A stretch of 64,000 nt of DNA from Fulvivirga sediminis (GTDB taxonomy: Bacteria; Bacteroidota; Bacteroidia; Cytophagales; Cyclobacteriaceae): NCBI RefSeq assembly GCF_016757215.1, contig NZ_JAESIY010000003.1, positions 62,001 through 126,000 on the forward strand, read 5' to 3'. The notes under the pieces are model-generated. The model ran no database searches, had not been told where the DNA came from, and saw only the letters and a list, made by a program, of their open reading frames with translations. This document shows positions 16,647-25,207 of this stretch, in pieces (position 1 is the stretch's first letter; each line of letters begins with the position of its first letter). The translations under genes were made by a program, and so were the position numbers.

Positions 16647-19448
16647 ATGATTTCTATTACTCATTGTAGAACAAGGATTTGCTATGCCTTTTGCGCAATA
16701 TTTATTTTCTATAAAGCATCAGCTCAGGTTACTACTTCACCTGCCATTCCAATAGCTAGCCAACCGGTGACGATAACAGTGGATGTTTCAGCTACAGGAC
16801 TGGAAGGGTATGCAAATGATGTCTGGATCTGGGCCTGGATAGAACAGGGGGCAGCTGATCTGAATGCTCCTACTAATATTAACCCTGCTACGTCCGCTCA
16901 AGACGCAGCCAAGATGATTCGCTCTCAATCAGACCCGGATATTTATACCATTACTTTGACCCCAACAGAGTTTTTTGGCGTGTCAGAAGACCAAATAGAA
17001 GAAATTGGCCTTCTATTAAAAGGGAGAGATTGGAGTAATGGGCAAACTCCTGATTATTCTTTTACAGTGAGTCAGGCCGGGTTTTCTGTGTCATTTGTTC
17101 ACCCTAGTCGGTTTCCTATATTTCTAAATCAAGGTCAGACCTTATCCATAGAAGGTGCCGCTTCAGAATTGGCAGAACTGTCTTTATGGTTAAACGGAAG
17201 TCAACTGTCCAGCAATAACGGAACCTCTATCAATTATGAACTAACTGCTGGTAGCCCAGGTCAATATCAAATACAGTTGATTGGTAATAATGGAGAAGAA
17301 GAAAAGAAGCAGGATTTCTCATTCTTAGTAAGACAATCTACTATTCAGGCAGAGCTCCCTGCTTTTATCATTCCAGGTATTAATTATGATCAAAATGATG
17401 CTTCAGTAGCTACTTTGTGCTTACAGGCTCCCAATAAGGAGTCTGTCTATATTATAGGCGATTTTAATGATTGGGAGCCCAATCCTGACTATCAAATGTA
17501 TCAAGATGGAGATTATTTCTGGCTGCAGGTATCAGGTCTCAATGCAGGACAGGAGTATGCTTTTCAGTATTTAGTTGATGAGACCATCCAAATAGCAGAC
17601 CCTTATGCTGATAAAATATTAGATCCGCAAAATGACCCTTATATCTCAGAAGAAACCTACCCTGGCCTTAAAGCGTATCCCGAATCCAATTTGGCCAATG
17701 GCATTGTAGCAGTGATGGAAACAGGGCAGCTAGCCTATAGCTGGGAGGTGACGGATTTTGAAAAGCCTGCTAATGAAGATTTAGTTATTTATGAATTACT
17801 CATACGTGATTTTGATGAAAGACATGACTATCAAGGAATTTTAAATCATTTAGATTATCTAAAAGGTCTTGGAATTAATGCTATTGAACTGATGCCCATA
17901 ATGGAGATTGATGGTAATTTAAGCTGGGGGTATAATCCTTTCTTTTTCTTCGCGCCAGATAAATACTATGGGTCTAAAAACGAATTGAAACATTTTGTTG
18001 ACGAGTGTCATAAAAATGGAATAGCGGTTATACTTGATATGGTGCTCAACCATACTCATGAAAAAAATCCACTAGCTGCCTTGTATTGGGATGACCAAAA
18101 CTATCGCCCGGCAGCAGATAATCCATGGCTTAACCAGGAGGCGACTCATCCATTTAATGTTTTTTACGACTTTAATCACGAATCAGACTATACAAAGGCC
18201 TTTGTGGATACGGTGAATCATTATTGGATAAATGAATACAAGATTGATGGCTACCGCTTTGATCTTACTAAAGGATTTACACAGAACTATAATACTGATG
18301 TAGACGAATGGAGCAGCTACGATCAATCGAGAATAGATATACTGACCAGAATGACTGATGCTATTTGGGAAAGTGATCCTTCTACCTATGTGATTTTTGA
18401 GCATTTGGCTGAAAATAGTGAAGAGACTGTATTAGCGGATTATGGCATTATGCTATGGGGAAATATGAATTATAATTATTCCCAAAATACAATGGGATAC
18501 GCGGACGGTTCAGGTATCAGCTGGGCATACTATGGAACCAGAAATTGGAAAGACTCTAACTTGATTTCCTATATGGAAAGTCATGACGAGGAAAGAGTGA
18601 TGTTTAAAAACAAGCAATACGGCAACACTACTGCAGATTATACCACTCGAGAATTATCAGAGGCCATTGATAGAACTGTTGCGGCGGCAGCTTTTTATTA
18701 CCTTATTCCGGGACCTAAGATGCTGTGGCAGTTTGGTGAACTAGGGTATGATATAAGTATTGATGAGAATGGCAGAACAGGAGAGAAGCCATTACCTTGG
18801 TCGGAAGCTCCCAATGGCCTTGACTATGATGTCGATCCTATGAGGATTGAGCTATATGAGGCTTTTTCAGAATTGATTTCTCTTAAAAATGATTATGGTA
18901 TATTCAGAACTTCTCAGGTTGATTTTATGAATGATAACACGCTCCAAAAAGAACTTTTGCTAACCAATGAGACTGATACGGATGCTCCTGCTTCTGCAGC
19001 TGAAATGGATGTATATGTTATGGGTAACTTCGGGTTATCATCCGCAGCTATCCGCGGACATTTTACGCATACTGGCAGCTGGTATGATTACTTTTCCGGC
19101 CAGGAGTTGGTAGTAAAAAGTGCTGATCAAAGTGTTAATCTGTCTGCCGGTGAGTTTAGAATTTATACTGACTATAGAATTAGTGAGGAGCCAATTACGT
19201 CTTTAAATCCTTTTCATGATAACCGGATAAAAGTGTTTCCTAATCCTGTAACGCAATATCTGGAAGTTCAAAACCAAGCTGTTGACTATGACTATTCCAT
19301 AGTTGACATTAATGGGAGAGAGGTGCTGAAGGGGCATTCTAATCCCGGTAATTTACGGTTGAGTGTACAAGGTATTCCATCTGGATGGTATTTGCTAAAA
19401 ATTACAGGCCAATCGAGTACAAAGACCATGAGGTTTATAAAACAATAA
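16647..19448 (+). CDS. Multi-domain GH13 alpha-amylase secreted by the type IX system
   Basis: 933 residues. A leader (1-26, ending KASAQ); a beta-sandwich (about 27-150) of the kind found in Sus-type starch enzymes; an Ig-like domain (150-235); a CBM48-like domain (about 260-340, VYIIGDFNDWEPN); the GH13 barrel (about 370-725); a C-terminal sheet domain; and a type IX sorting domain (about 858-933, IKVFPNPVTQYLEV to KTMRFIKQ). Catalytic residues are visible: nucleophile Asp539 in DGYRFDLTKGF, acid/base Glu585 in VIFEHLAEN, and Asp647 in ESHDEERV. It cuts alpha-1,4 (perhaps alpha-1,6) glucan outside the cell, feeding SusCDE. The exact specificity (amylase or neopullulanase) cannot be fixed from sequence. 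Confidence 0.92.
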   Translation: MISITHCRTRICYAFCAIFIFYKASAQVTTSPAIPIASQPVTITVDVSATGLEGYANDVWIWAWIEQGAADLNAPTNINPATSAQDAAKMIRSQSDPDIYTITLTPTEFFGVSEDQIEEIGLLLKGRDWSNGQTPDYSFTVSQAGFSVSFVHPSRFPIFLNQGQTLSIEGAASELAELSLWLNGSQLSSNNGTSINYELTAGSPGQYQIQLIGNNGEEEKKQDFSFLVRQSTIQAELPAFIIPGINYDQNDASVATLCLQAPNKESVYIIGDFNDWEPNPDYQMYQDGDYFWLQVSGLNAGQEYAFQYLVDETIQIADPYADKILDPQNDPYISEETYPGLKAYPESNLANGIVAVMETGQLAYSWEVTDFEKPANEDLVIYELLIRDFDERHDYQGILNHLDYLKGLGINAIELMPIMEIDGNLSWGYNPFFFFAPDKYYGSKNELKHFVDECHKNGIAVILDMVLNHTHEKNPLAALYWDDQNYRPAADNPWLNQEATHPFNVFYDFNHESDYTKAFVDTVNHYWINEYKIDGYRFDLTKGFTQNYNTDVDEWSSYDQSRIDILTRMTDAIWESDPSTYVIFEHLAENSEETVLADYGIMLWGNMNYNYSQNTMGYADGSGISWAYYGTRNWKDSNLISYMESHDEERVMFKNKQYGNTTADYTTRELSEAIDRTVAAAAFYYLIPGPKMLWQFGELGYDISIDENGRTGEKPLPWSEAPNGLDYDVDPMRIELYEAFSELISLKNDYGIFRTSQVDFMNDNTLQKELLLTNETDTDAPASAAEMDVYVMGNFGLSSAAIRGHFTHTGSWYDYFSGQELVVKSADQSVNLSAGEFRIYTDYRISEEPITSLNPFHDNRIKVFPNPVTQYLEVQNQAVDYDYSIVDINGREVLKGHSNPGNLRLSVQGIPSGWYLLKITGQSSTKTMRFIKQ

Positions 19449-19452
19449 ACAT

Positions 19453-19486
19453 ATAAAAGTCGTCTTTAAAGGCGACTTTTATTTTT
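19453..19486 (+). terminator. Terminator after the secreted amylase
   Basis: ATAAAAGTCG (19453-19462) pairs with CGACTTTTAT (19473-19482), with CTTTAAAG between them extending the stem, and TTTTT follows. It lies 4 bases after the amylase stop. Confidence 0.75.
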
Positions 19487-19517
19487 GATCTAAGGGTAGT
19501 TTCTTTAAATTAAATCA

Positions 19518-21119
19518 ATGAAGCATAACTATCTATATAAAAGTGTCTGTTACCTTCTTCTTTTAAATTTACTGCTAGCTTGTAGTAAGCCAAGGCAGGA
19601 ATATGAAAGAAATAAGGATTTTGATTTTTATGAATCAGCACTGTTTAAAGATGTGCAGCTGTCTGGTATTTTTAATGACTCTAAAACTTTTGTAGACTGT
19701 GTAGCGGATGAGCCACTAGACATATTAGCCTCAAAGTATAAGAAGGCAGTATCTAATGATACATTTGATCTTTCCCAATTTGTTCATCAGCACTTTAAGC
19801 AACCCCAAGCAGGGGCTGTAAGCTATCAATCAGATACGGCCAAAAGCATGGATGCTCATATTAATGAATTGTGGCCTATTCTTACACGCCAACCTGATAG
19901 CACACAAGAAAACTCATCATTAATACCCCTTCCAAATGCCTACGTAGTCCCCGGAGGGCGGTTCAGAGAAGTATATTACTGGGATAGCTATTTTACTATG
20001 GAAGGATTGGTGCGCAGTTCGGAGCATGATTTGGCCAAAGCCATGGTAGACAATTTTTCTTTTTTAATTGATAGCATTGGTTTCATTCCTAATGGAAATA
20101 GAGATTATTATTTAGGCAGGTCTCAGCCGCCATTTTATGCTTTAATGGTGGATCTGATAGCTGATAATAATCCAGGATTGTGGAGACATTACTTGCCTTA
20201 TTTAATCAAAGAATATGATTTCTGGATGAAGGGAGTAGAAAGCATTTCTGATAGTAATAAAGTAACTAAACGAGTGGTGATGCTTGATGATTCAACCACT
20301 TTGAATCGCTATTGGGATCATTATACCTCTCCCAGACCCGAATCTTACAAGGAAGATTATGAGCTGATACAGGAGAATAACCTTGATTCGGCTAAAGCTT
20401 ACCGACATTTGAGGGCTGGGGCAGAGTCTGGATGGGATTATAGCAGCCGGTGGTTGGCAGATGATCGGCAGCTAAGCACTATTCATACCACTGACATTAT
20501 TCCTGTAGATCTTAATGCTTTGCTCTACCATTTAGAAATGACCATAGCTAAGGCCTATGATCAATCAGGAAGGGAGGAGAATGCCAAAGCTTTCCGCCTT
20601 AAGGCAGCAGCCAGAAAGCGAGCTATTAATGCATATTTATGGAATGAGCAGATCGGATTTTACATGGATTTTGATTATATCAAGGGCAAGTCTACCCGAG
20701 TGAAATCAATGGCATCAGCTTATCCTTTGTTTTTTAACATAGCCAATACATATCAAGCAGAATCAGTAACAGCTATTTTGCTAAAGGATTTTTTAAAAGC
20801 AGGAGGATTTGTTACAACGCTAAACAATACCGGTCAGCAGTGGGATGCCCCCAACGGCTGGGCTCCGTTACAATGGATTGCCGTGAAGGGTTTGATTAAC
20901 TATGATTTTGATAAAGAAGCCATCGATGCTGCAGAGAAATGGCTCACCAGAAACAGACAGGTGTATAAAGCTACGGGTAAAATGATGGAGAAGTATAATG
21001 TGGAGGATACTACCTTGCAGACCGGAGGAGGTGAATATGCCCTTCAGGATGGCTTCGGATGGACTAACGGAGTAGTGCTAGCACTAGAAAGTTTACTTGT
21101 AGAGCAAGAAGCAGAGTAA
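19518..21119 (+). CDS. treA: Trehalase, GH37, lipoprotein
   Basis: 533 residues. Lipoprotein leader with Cys22 (LLLLNLLLAC); the following SKPRQ lacks acidic residues, so it probably faces the periplasm. Both trehalase signatures are present: PGGRFREVYYWDSYF (145-159) and QWDAPNGWAP (441-450). The catalytic acid is Asp307 in SGWDYSSRW, and the C-terminal GGGEYALQDGFGWTNGV carries the base glutamate. It hydrolyses alpha,alpha-trehalose to two glucose. It lies in line with the SusCDE-amylase genes but behind a terminator. A trehalase inside a starch-type locus is uncommon and suggests the locus also takes in trehalose, or that both sugars are scavenged together (inference). Confidence 0.93.
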   Translation: MKHNYLYKSVCYLLLLNLLLACSKPRQEYERNKDFDFYESALFKDVQLSGIFNDSKTFVDCVADEPLDILASKYKKAVSNDTFDLSQFVHQHFKQPQAGAVSYQSDTAKSMDAHINELWPILTRQPDSTQENSSLIPLPNAYVVPGGRFREVYYWDSYFTMEGLVRSSEHDLAKAMVDNFSFLIDSIGFIPNGNRDYYLGRSQPPFYALMVDLIADNNPGLWRHYLPYLIKEYDFWMKGVESISDSNKVTKRVVMLDDSTTLNRYWDHYTSPRPESYKEDYELIQENNLDSAKAYRHLRAGAESGWDYSSRWLADDRQLSTIHTTDIIPVDLNALLYHLEMTIAKAYDQSGREENAKAFRLKAAARKRAINAYLWNEQIGFYMDFDYIKGKSTRVKSMASAYPLFFNIANTYQAESVTAILLKDFLKAGGFVTTLNNTGQQWDAPNGWAPLQWIAVKGLINYDFDKEAIDAAEKWLTRNRQVYKATGKMMEKYNVEDTTLQTGGGEYALQDGFGWTNGVVLALESLLVEQEAE

Positions 21120-21178
21120 TAATAGGAGATTTTGTGATGTTGTTATATAAACGTTTCTTTGTTTTTTAAATTACGATT

Positions 21179-22141
21179 ATGCCACTTGTTGCCTCTGAGT
21201 ACAAACCTCCATTTTATCTGAAAAATCCTCATTTAGCTACGGTGATACCCAGCACATTTCGTAAGATTAAGGGCGTGCAATATCAACGAGAGAGGATAAC
21301 TACTTCAGATGATGATTTTCTTGATTTGGATTGGTTGAAAAAAGGCTCGGATCAGTTAATCATAATATCTCATGGCCTAGAGGGAAGTGCTACCAGGCCT
21401 TATGTGATGGGCATGGCCAAGTATTTTTTTCAAAATGGATGGGATGCCTTAGGCTGGAACTGTAGAAGTTGTAGTGGCGAAATGAATAAAAAAGCTCGCT
21501 TTTACCACCATGGTGCTACTGAAGATTTACAAGAGGTGATTCAATATGCCAGAGAAACTTATGGTTATAGAAAAATAGCCTTGGTAGGCTTTAGTATGGG
21601 TGGTAGTTTAACCTTGAAATATGTTGGCGAAATGGCGAATCATATATTTCCCGAAATTAAAGCAGCCGTAGCTTTTTCCGTTCCTGTAGACTTAGCTTCT
21701 AGTGTAAATAAATTGGCTGAAAAGAGTAATGATTTTTATAGGAAGAGATTCTTGAAAAAGCTTGAAGAAAAAATAAAGATAAAGTCGGCCAATTTCCCTG
21801 AACTTATCAAATATCAGGATTTTGAGGATATAAAATACTTTCCTGATTTTGATAACCTCTATACTGCTCCGCTTCACGGGTTTAAAGATGCCGCTGATTT
21901 CTATCATCAAGCTAGTGCATCAGAATATATGTATAAAAGTAAGGTACCTATTTTAATAGTTAATGCAAAAAACGACCCCTTCTTGGGAGATGGTTGCTTC
22001 CCTTATGCTGATTGCGAAAAGGCTGAGCAGGTATATCTTGAAACACCGCAGTATGGCGGGCATGTGGGCTTTTCACTGGCAGGGTCTGAGTTTAATTACA
22101 TGGAAAAAAGAACCCTGAAGTTTGTGAATGAAATGAGCTAA
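21179..22141 (+). CDS. YheT-family alpha/beta hydrolase
   Basis: 320 residues with the alpha/beta-hydrolase fold of the YheT/EMB8 group: N-terminal PPFYLKNPHLATVIPS, oxyanion-region ISHGLEGS (His65), nucleophile Ser139 in LVGFSMGGSL, the NDPFLGDGCFP acid region, and the C-terminal histidine in GGHVGF. No signal peptide, so cytoplasmic. Natural substrate unknown; family members are thought to be short-chain or lipid esterases. An 8-base AAACGTTT word at 21149-21156 upstream resembles the core of the LacI operators, but it lacks the flanks. Its stop overlaps the convergent gene at 22138 by 4 bases. Confidence 0.88.
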   Translation: MPLVASEYKPPFYLKNPHLATVIPSTFRKIKGVQYQRERITTSDDDFLDLDWLKKGSDQLIIISHGLEGSATRPYVMGMAKYFFQNGWDALGWNCRSCSGEMNKKARFYHHGATEDLQEVIQYARETYGYRKIALVGFSMGGSLTLKYVGEMANHIFPEIKAAVAFSVPVDLASSVNKLAEKSNDFYRKRFLKKLEEKIKIKSANFPELIKYQDFEDIKYFPDFDNLYTAPLHGFKDAADFYHQASASEYMYKSKVPILIVNAKNDPFLGDGCFPYADCEKAEQVYLETPQYGGHVGFSLAGSEFNYMEKRTLKFVNEMS

Positions 22142-22557
22142 GAGTTGAGGTCAGTAATAGCTAGTTGAATGTCTTTCATTTTTTGCTCTCGTTCAAAATC
22201 AAAAATTCTTTCTTCTGCCGTTACATGATTAAATAGAATTAGTGATTTCGTGTATAGGTTCATAGCTTTTTGGTCTTGGCCTATTATCCTTTTAATTTCG
22301 GCTGCCTCATAGGCTACTTCTGCCAAAATATTGTATTCTACAAGCTTTAGATCCGATGTTTCCATCAGTTTGTTGATGAGTCCTTCATTATCTAAATGCT
22401 CTACATCTTCTAACCTAAGGCCAGATTCACCCACTATGTGTTCGTCTAAAACACGAAGCGCATCATGGTGCTTACCTTCGCTTTTTAATCCCAGTACTTT
22501 AGCTATTAGTAGATGTAGCTTCTGGATTTCTTTTAATATGTAGTCTTTTCTAATCAT
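22138..22557 (-). CDS. DUF6483-like helical protein
   Basis: 139 residues, predicted mostly helical, with no signal peptide or membrane segment. It starts MIRKDYILKEIQKLHLLIAK and contains DALRVLDEHIVGESGL and ALNLYTKSLILF-like TPR patterns (AMNLYTKSLILFNHV). The opening resembles the DUF6483 family of small uncharacterised proteins; that is from memory, not alignment. It is 1 base from the ywbE-like gene on the same strand, so the two are probably co-transcribed. Function unknown. Confidence 0.7.
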   Translation of the reverse strand: MIRKDYILKEIQKLHLLIAKVLGLKSEGKHHDALRVLDEHIVGESGLRLEDVEHLDNEGLINKLMETSDLKLVEYNILAEVAYEAAEIKRIIGQDQKAMNLYTKSLILFNHVTAEERIFDFEREQKMKDIQLAITDLNS

Positions 22558-22558
22558 T

Positions 22559-22750
22559 TTAGAGAAGTTTTTTTACTCGGCCTACGCTTCCATCCTCTAA
22601 CCTTACTTTGATGCCATGAGGATGATGACTTGACTTTGTAAGTAAATCTTTTACTACTCCTTCAGTGAGGTGCCCCGTTCTTTGGTCTTCTTTTAGCACT
22701 ATGGCTACCTCTATGCCAGGCTTTATATTCTTGCGTTCTGTTCCATCCAT
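22559..22750 (-). CDS. ywbE: YwbE-family protein (DUF2196)
   Basis: 63 residues from the ATG at 22750 (an upstream TTG at 22756 is less likely). The sequence runs MDGTERKNIKPG, VAIVLKEDQRTGHLTEG, SHHPHGIKVRLEDG and VGRVKKLL, which matches YwbE almost throughout. YwbE is a small KOW/SH3-like beta-barrel protein of unknown function, possibly binding nucleic acid. It precedes the DUF6483-like gene by 1 base. Confidence 0.85.
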   Translation of the reverse strand: MDGTERKNIKPGIEVAIVLKEDQRTGHLTEGVVKDLLTKSSHHPHGIKVRLEDGSVGRVKKLL

Positions 22751-22849
22751 AATCAAATGTATAAAATAAACCTCGTTGAAAAGATATGAAATGGAATTAG
22801 TTTATTCAATTAGCTAAAATATACTGTCAATATTCTTATCATTAAAGGT

Positions 22850-23329
22850 ATGAAATACTCTATTCGATATTTTTTGTTTTCGATGACGCTGATTCTGTCA
22901 TGCTCAACTCCTAAGGAAAAAGAAGAGAAGGTAGATGCTTCAGAGCCATTGCCCTTACAACAAACATTGTTAGGGGAGTGGAGAAATTTGACATTGGAAG
23001 TAACCATATCAGATGCAGACAGTGATTCCTATCTTCATGTGCCGGAAGGGAAATGGGAAGAAGTGTTTCAGGTTAAACCAGTCCGTACCACCTTTAATAG
23101 CGATAGTACCTATACTTCAGAGTATAGAAGCTTAGAAGATTCGGTAATTATGGTGAATACTGGTATATGGTATATTGAAGATGATAGCCTCGTCTACATT
23201 AATAGAGGTCAAAAATTTAAATATCAGGTTCTCTTAGAAGATGATGAAGCTATATTTAAAGGATATGTCGATTGGGATGGAGACGGAGAAGTAGATGATT
23301 TTTATAACGGAAAACAAAAAAAGCAATAA
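22850..23329 (+). CDS. Lipocalin-like lipoprotein of unknown function
   Basis: 159 residues with a lipoprotein leader (MKYSIRYFLFSMTLILSC, Cys18). The mature part has LLGEWRNLTLEVTI and TFNSDSTYTSEYRSL, followed by GIWYIEDDSLVYINRG, the pattern of small lipocalin-like or calycin beta-barrels that Bacteroidota carry in large numbers. No ligand or enzyme residue is evident. It is 6 bases before the serine hydrolase gene, so the pair is probably one transcript. Confidence 0.75.
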   Translation: MKYSIRYFLFSMTLILSCSTPKEKEEKVDASEPLPLQQTLLGEWRNLTLEVTISDADSDSYLHVPEGKWEEVFQVKPVRTTFNSDSTYTSEYRSLEDSVIMVNTGIWYIEDDSLVYINRGQKFKYQVLLEDDEAIFKGYVDWDGDGEVDDFYNGKQKKQ

Positions 23330-23335
23330 TCAATC

Positions 23336-24712
23336 ATGTTGAAATTTTTCAAAGCCATCATTTTTATTATGCTGATGGTACTGCTCGTATTCGGAGTCTC
23401 GTATTTATGGAAAGCCTTACCAATTATAAGTGGTTACGGGGCTAAAAATTTATGTAGTTGCGTTTATGTTGCAAACCGATTGCCTGAGTCAGTAATAGAT
23501 AAGGAGTTAGGGAATTTTCCTTTTACATTAGGCTCTTTTGAGGTAGATACTTCTGATTCGTCTGCATATGGTAGTGTGTGGGGCTTTGCCAAAATAAAGG
23601 CCATATACAGAAAAGGAATAGGCTGTACACTTGTCTCTGAGATTTCGGAGGAAGAAGTAAGAGGACAAGATATTCATGTCCCAAAACATAAGGTTTTACA
23701 AGATAGTGTGCTTTGGCCTTTGGGTAACGCGGCGGTTTATAAAGATTCAAGTATGGATTTGAAAGCTGTGAATCAGGTTTTAGATGAGGCCTTTGAAGAA
23801 ACAGATCCTGAAAAACCAAAAAATACCAGGGCGCTGGTAGTAGTGCATCATGGTAAGATTGTAGCAGAGAAATATGCTTCTGGCTTTCAGATCAATACAC
23901 CACAGTTGGGCTGGTCTATGACGAAAAGTGTTACAAATGCATTAGTGGGCTTATTAGTTAAAGATGGAAAGTTAAATATTCATGATCCTGCACCTTTAGC
24001 CAGTTGGGCGGGGAGTGATCCTCGTAGAAAAATTACTCTTGATCATTTATTGCGGATGAGCAGTGGGCTAGAGTGGGAAGAGGTATATACAGGCCCCAGC
24101 ACCGCTACTAATATGCTCTTTAGCAAAGGGAATATGGGGGAATATGCATCTTCTTTTCCTCTGGTAAAGCAGCCTGATGAAGAATGGTATTATAGTAGCG
24201 GAACCTCTAATATCATTTCTATGATAGTGAGAGATGCTACAGGAAAAGATTATTATAATTTTGTTCATAATCGCCTTTTGAATAAGATAGGTATGACTAG
24301 CGCGGTTATCGAGCCAGATGCTTCCGGTACATTTGTGGGCTCATCATATATGTATGCGACTCCTCGAGATTGGGCTAAGTTTGGCCTTCTATATTTGAAT
24401 GATGGAGTATGGGGAGAAGAGCGGATTTTACCTGATGGCTGGGTAGAATATTCATCTACCGTAACTCCAACGGCCAAAGAAGGAAACTATGGAGCTCACT
24501 TCTGGACTAATGCCGACCCTGAAGGAAGACCAGGTGAGCGATATTATCCAAGTGCTCCTACTGATATGTATAGCATGAATGGTTTTGAAGGTCAACGAGT
24601 ATTTATATTACCATCTCAAGATATGGTAATAGTGAGAATGGGACAAAATAAGAGGGGAAACTTTGATTTTGATGCGCTCTTAAAAGGGGTTTTAGCAGCT
24701 ATAAATGAGTAA
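23336..24712 (+). CDS. Beta-lactamase-type serine hydrolase, membrane anchored
   Basis: 458 residues. One N-terminal membrane segment (about 5-25) anchors it; an insertion of about 130 residues precedes the catalytic domain (from about 165). The class C/penicillin-binding fold shows S-x-x-K in WSMTKSVTNALVG (Ser194, Lys197), a Y-x-S-type motif in WYYSSGTSN, DHLLRMSSGLEWEE, and a late region MNGFEGQRVFILPS. Such enzymes hydrolyse D-amino-acid peptides, esters or beta-lactams; the substrate cannot be inferred. Follows the lipocalin-like gene by 6 bases and ends before a strong bidirectional terminator. Confidence 0.88.
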   Translation: MLKFFKAIIFIMLMVLLVFGVSYLWKALPIISGYGAKNLCSCVYVANRLPESVIDKELGNFPFTLGSFEVDTSDSSAYGSVWGFAKIKAIYRKGIGCTLVSEISEEEVRGQDIHVPKHKVLQDSVLWPLGNAAVYKDSSMDLKAVNQVLDEAFEETDPEKPKNTRALVVVHHGKIVAEKYASGFQINTPQLGWSMTKSVTNALVGLLVKDGKLNIHDPAPLASWAGSDPRRKITLDHLLRMSSGLEWEEVYTGPSTATNMLFSKGNMGEYASSFPLVKQPDEEWYYSSGTSNIISMIVRDATGKDYYNFVHNRLLNKIGMTSAVIEPDASGTFVGSSYMYATPRDWAKFGLLYLNDGVWGEERILPDGWVEYSSTVTPTAKEGNYGAHFWTNADPEGRPGERYYPSAPTDMYSMNGFEGQRVFILPSQDMVIVRMGQNKRGNFDFDALLKGVLAAINE

Positions 24713-24733
24713 CTAACATATTGCAAAGCATAT

Positions 24734-24778
24734 AATAAAAGAGGGGATCAAACTATCAGTTTGATCCCCTCTTTTATT
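24734..24778. terminator. Bidirectional terminator between convergent genes
   Basis: A perfect 21-base inverted repeat (24734-24754 with 24758-24778, core AGAGGGGATCAAACT) with a 3-base loop. A-runs on the left and T-runs on the right let it act on both strands, for the serine hydrolase (+) and the rhodanese gene (-). Confidence 0.9.
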
Positions 24779-24790
24779 TTTAATTGATCC

Positions 24791-25108
24791 TCAATACTTA
24801 GGTACAGAAGGATCTATTTCGTCAGACCAGGCTAAAATTCCACCTTTAAGGTTGTACAAATTATCTAAGCCATATTTGTTTTCCCAAAATCTTATGGCTT
24901 GTCCGCTGCGGGCTCCGCTACGGCAGTGTACCACCACTTTCTTATCACGAGCTATTTTATCTCCAGCCTCAGGCTGGTCATTTCTGGGTATTAACTCCCC
25001 ATTAATATTAGCTACTTCAAATTCATGAGGTTCTCTTACGTCAAGAAGTTGAAAATCTTCTCCTGAGTCCATCATTTCTTTAAGTTCCTGAACCGTTATC
25101 TCTTTCAT
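24791..25108 (-). CDS. Single-domain rhodanese-like protein
   Basis: 105 residues, one rhodanese domain without leader, so cytoplasmic. Motifs: LLDVREPHEFEVANI and the active loop HCRSGARSGQA with catalytic Cys62. Single-domain rhodaneses (GlpE type) transfer sulfane sulfur via a Cys persulfide. The six-residue active loop CRSGAR fits sulfurtransferase activity. No partner is evident from the neighbours. Confidence 0.9.
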   Translation of the reverse strand: MKEITVQELKEMMDSGEDFQLLDVREPHEFEVANINGELIPRNDQPEAGDKIARDKKVVVHCRSGARSGQAIRFWENKYGLDNLYNLKGGILAWSDEIDPSVPKY

Positions 25109-25207
25109 TGCTTTTCTTTTTTATTACTTACAATGCTGTATACAGCTATTGTGTTTATCTTATAAGTGAAATTATCCTTTTTATATTATAAAAGCATAAT
25201 TTTTCAT

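Noticed and set aside
21149-21156. AAACGTTT before the YheT gene as a LacI operator
   Set aside because: Only the 8-base core is present, and the same core occurs in the susC coding region (near 13750), so it may be chance.
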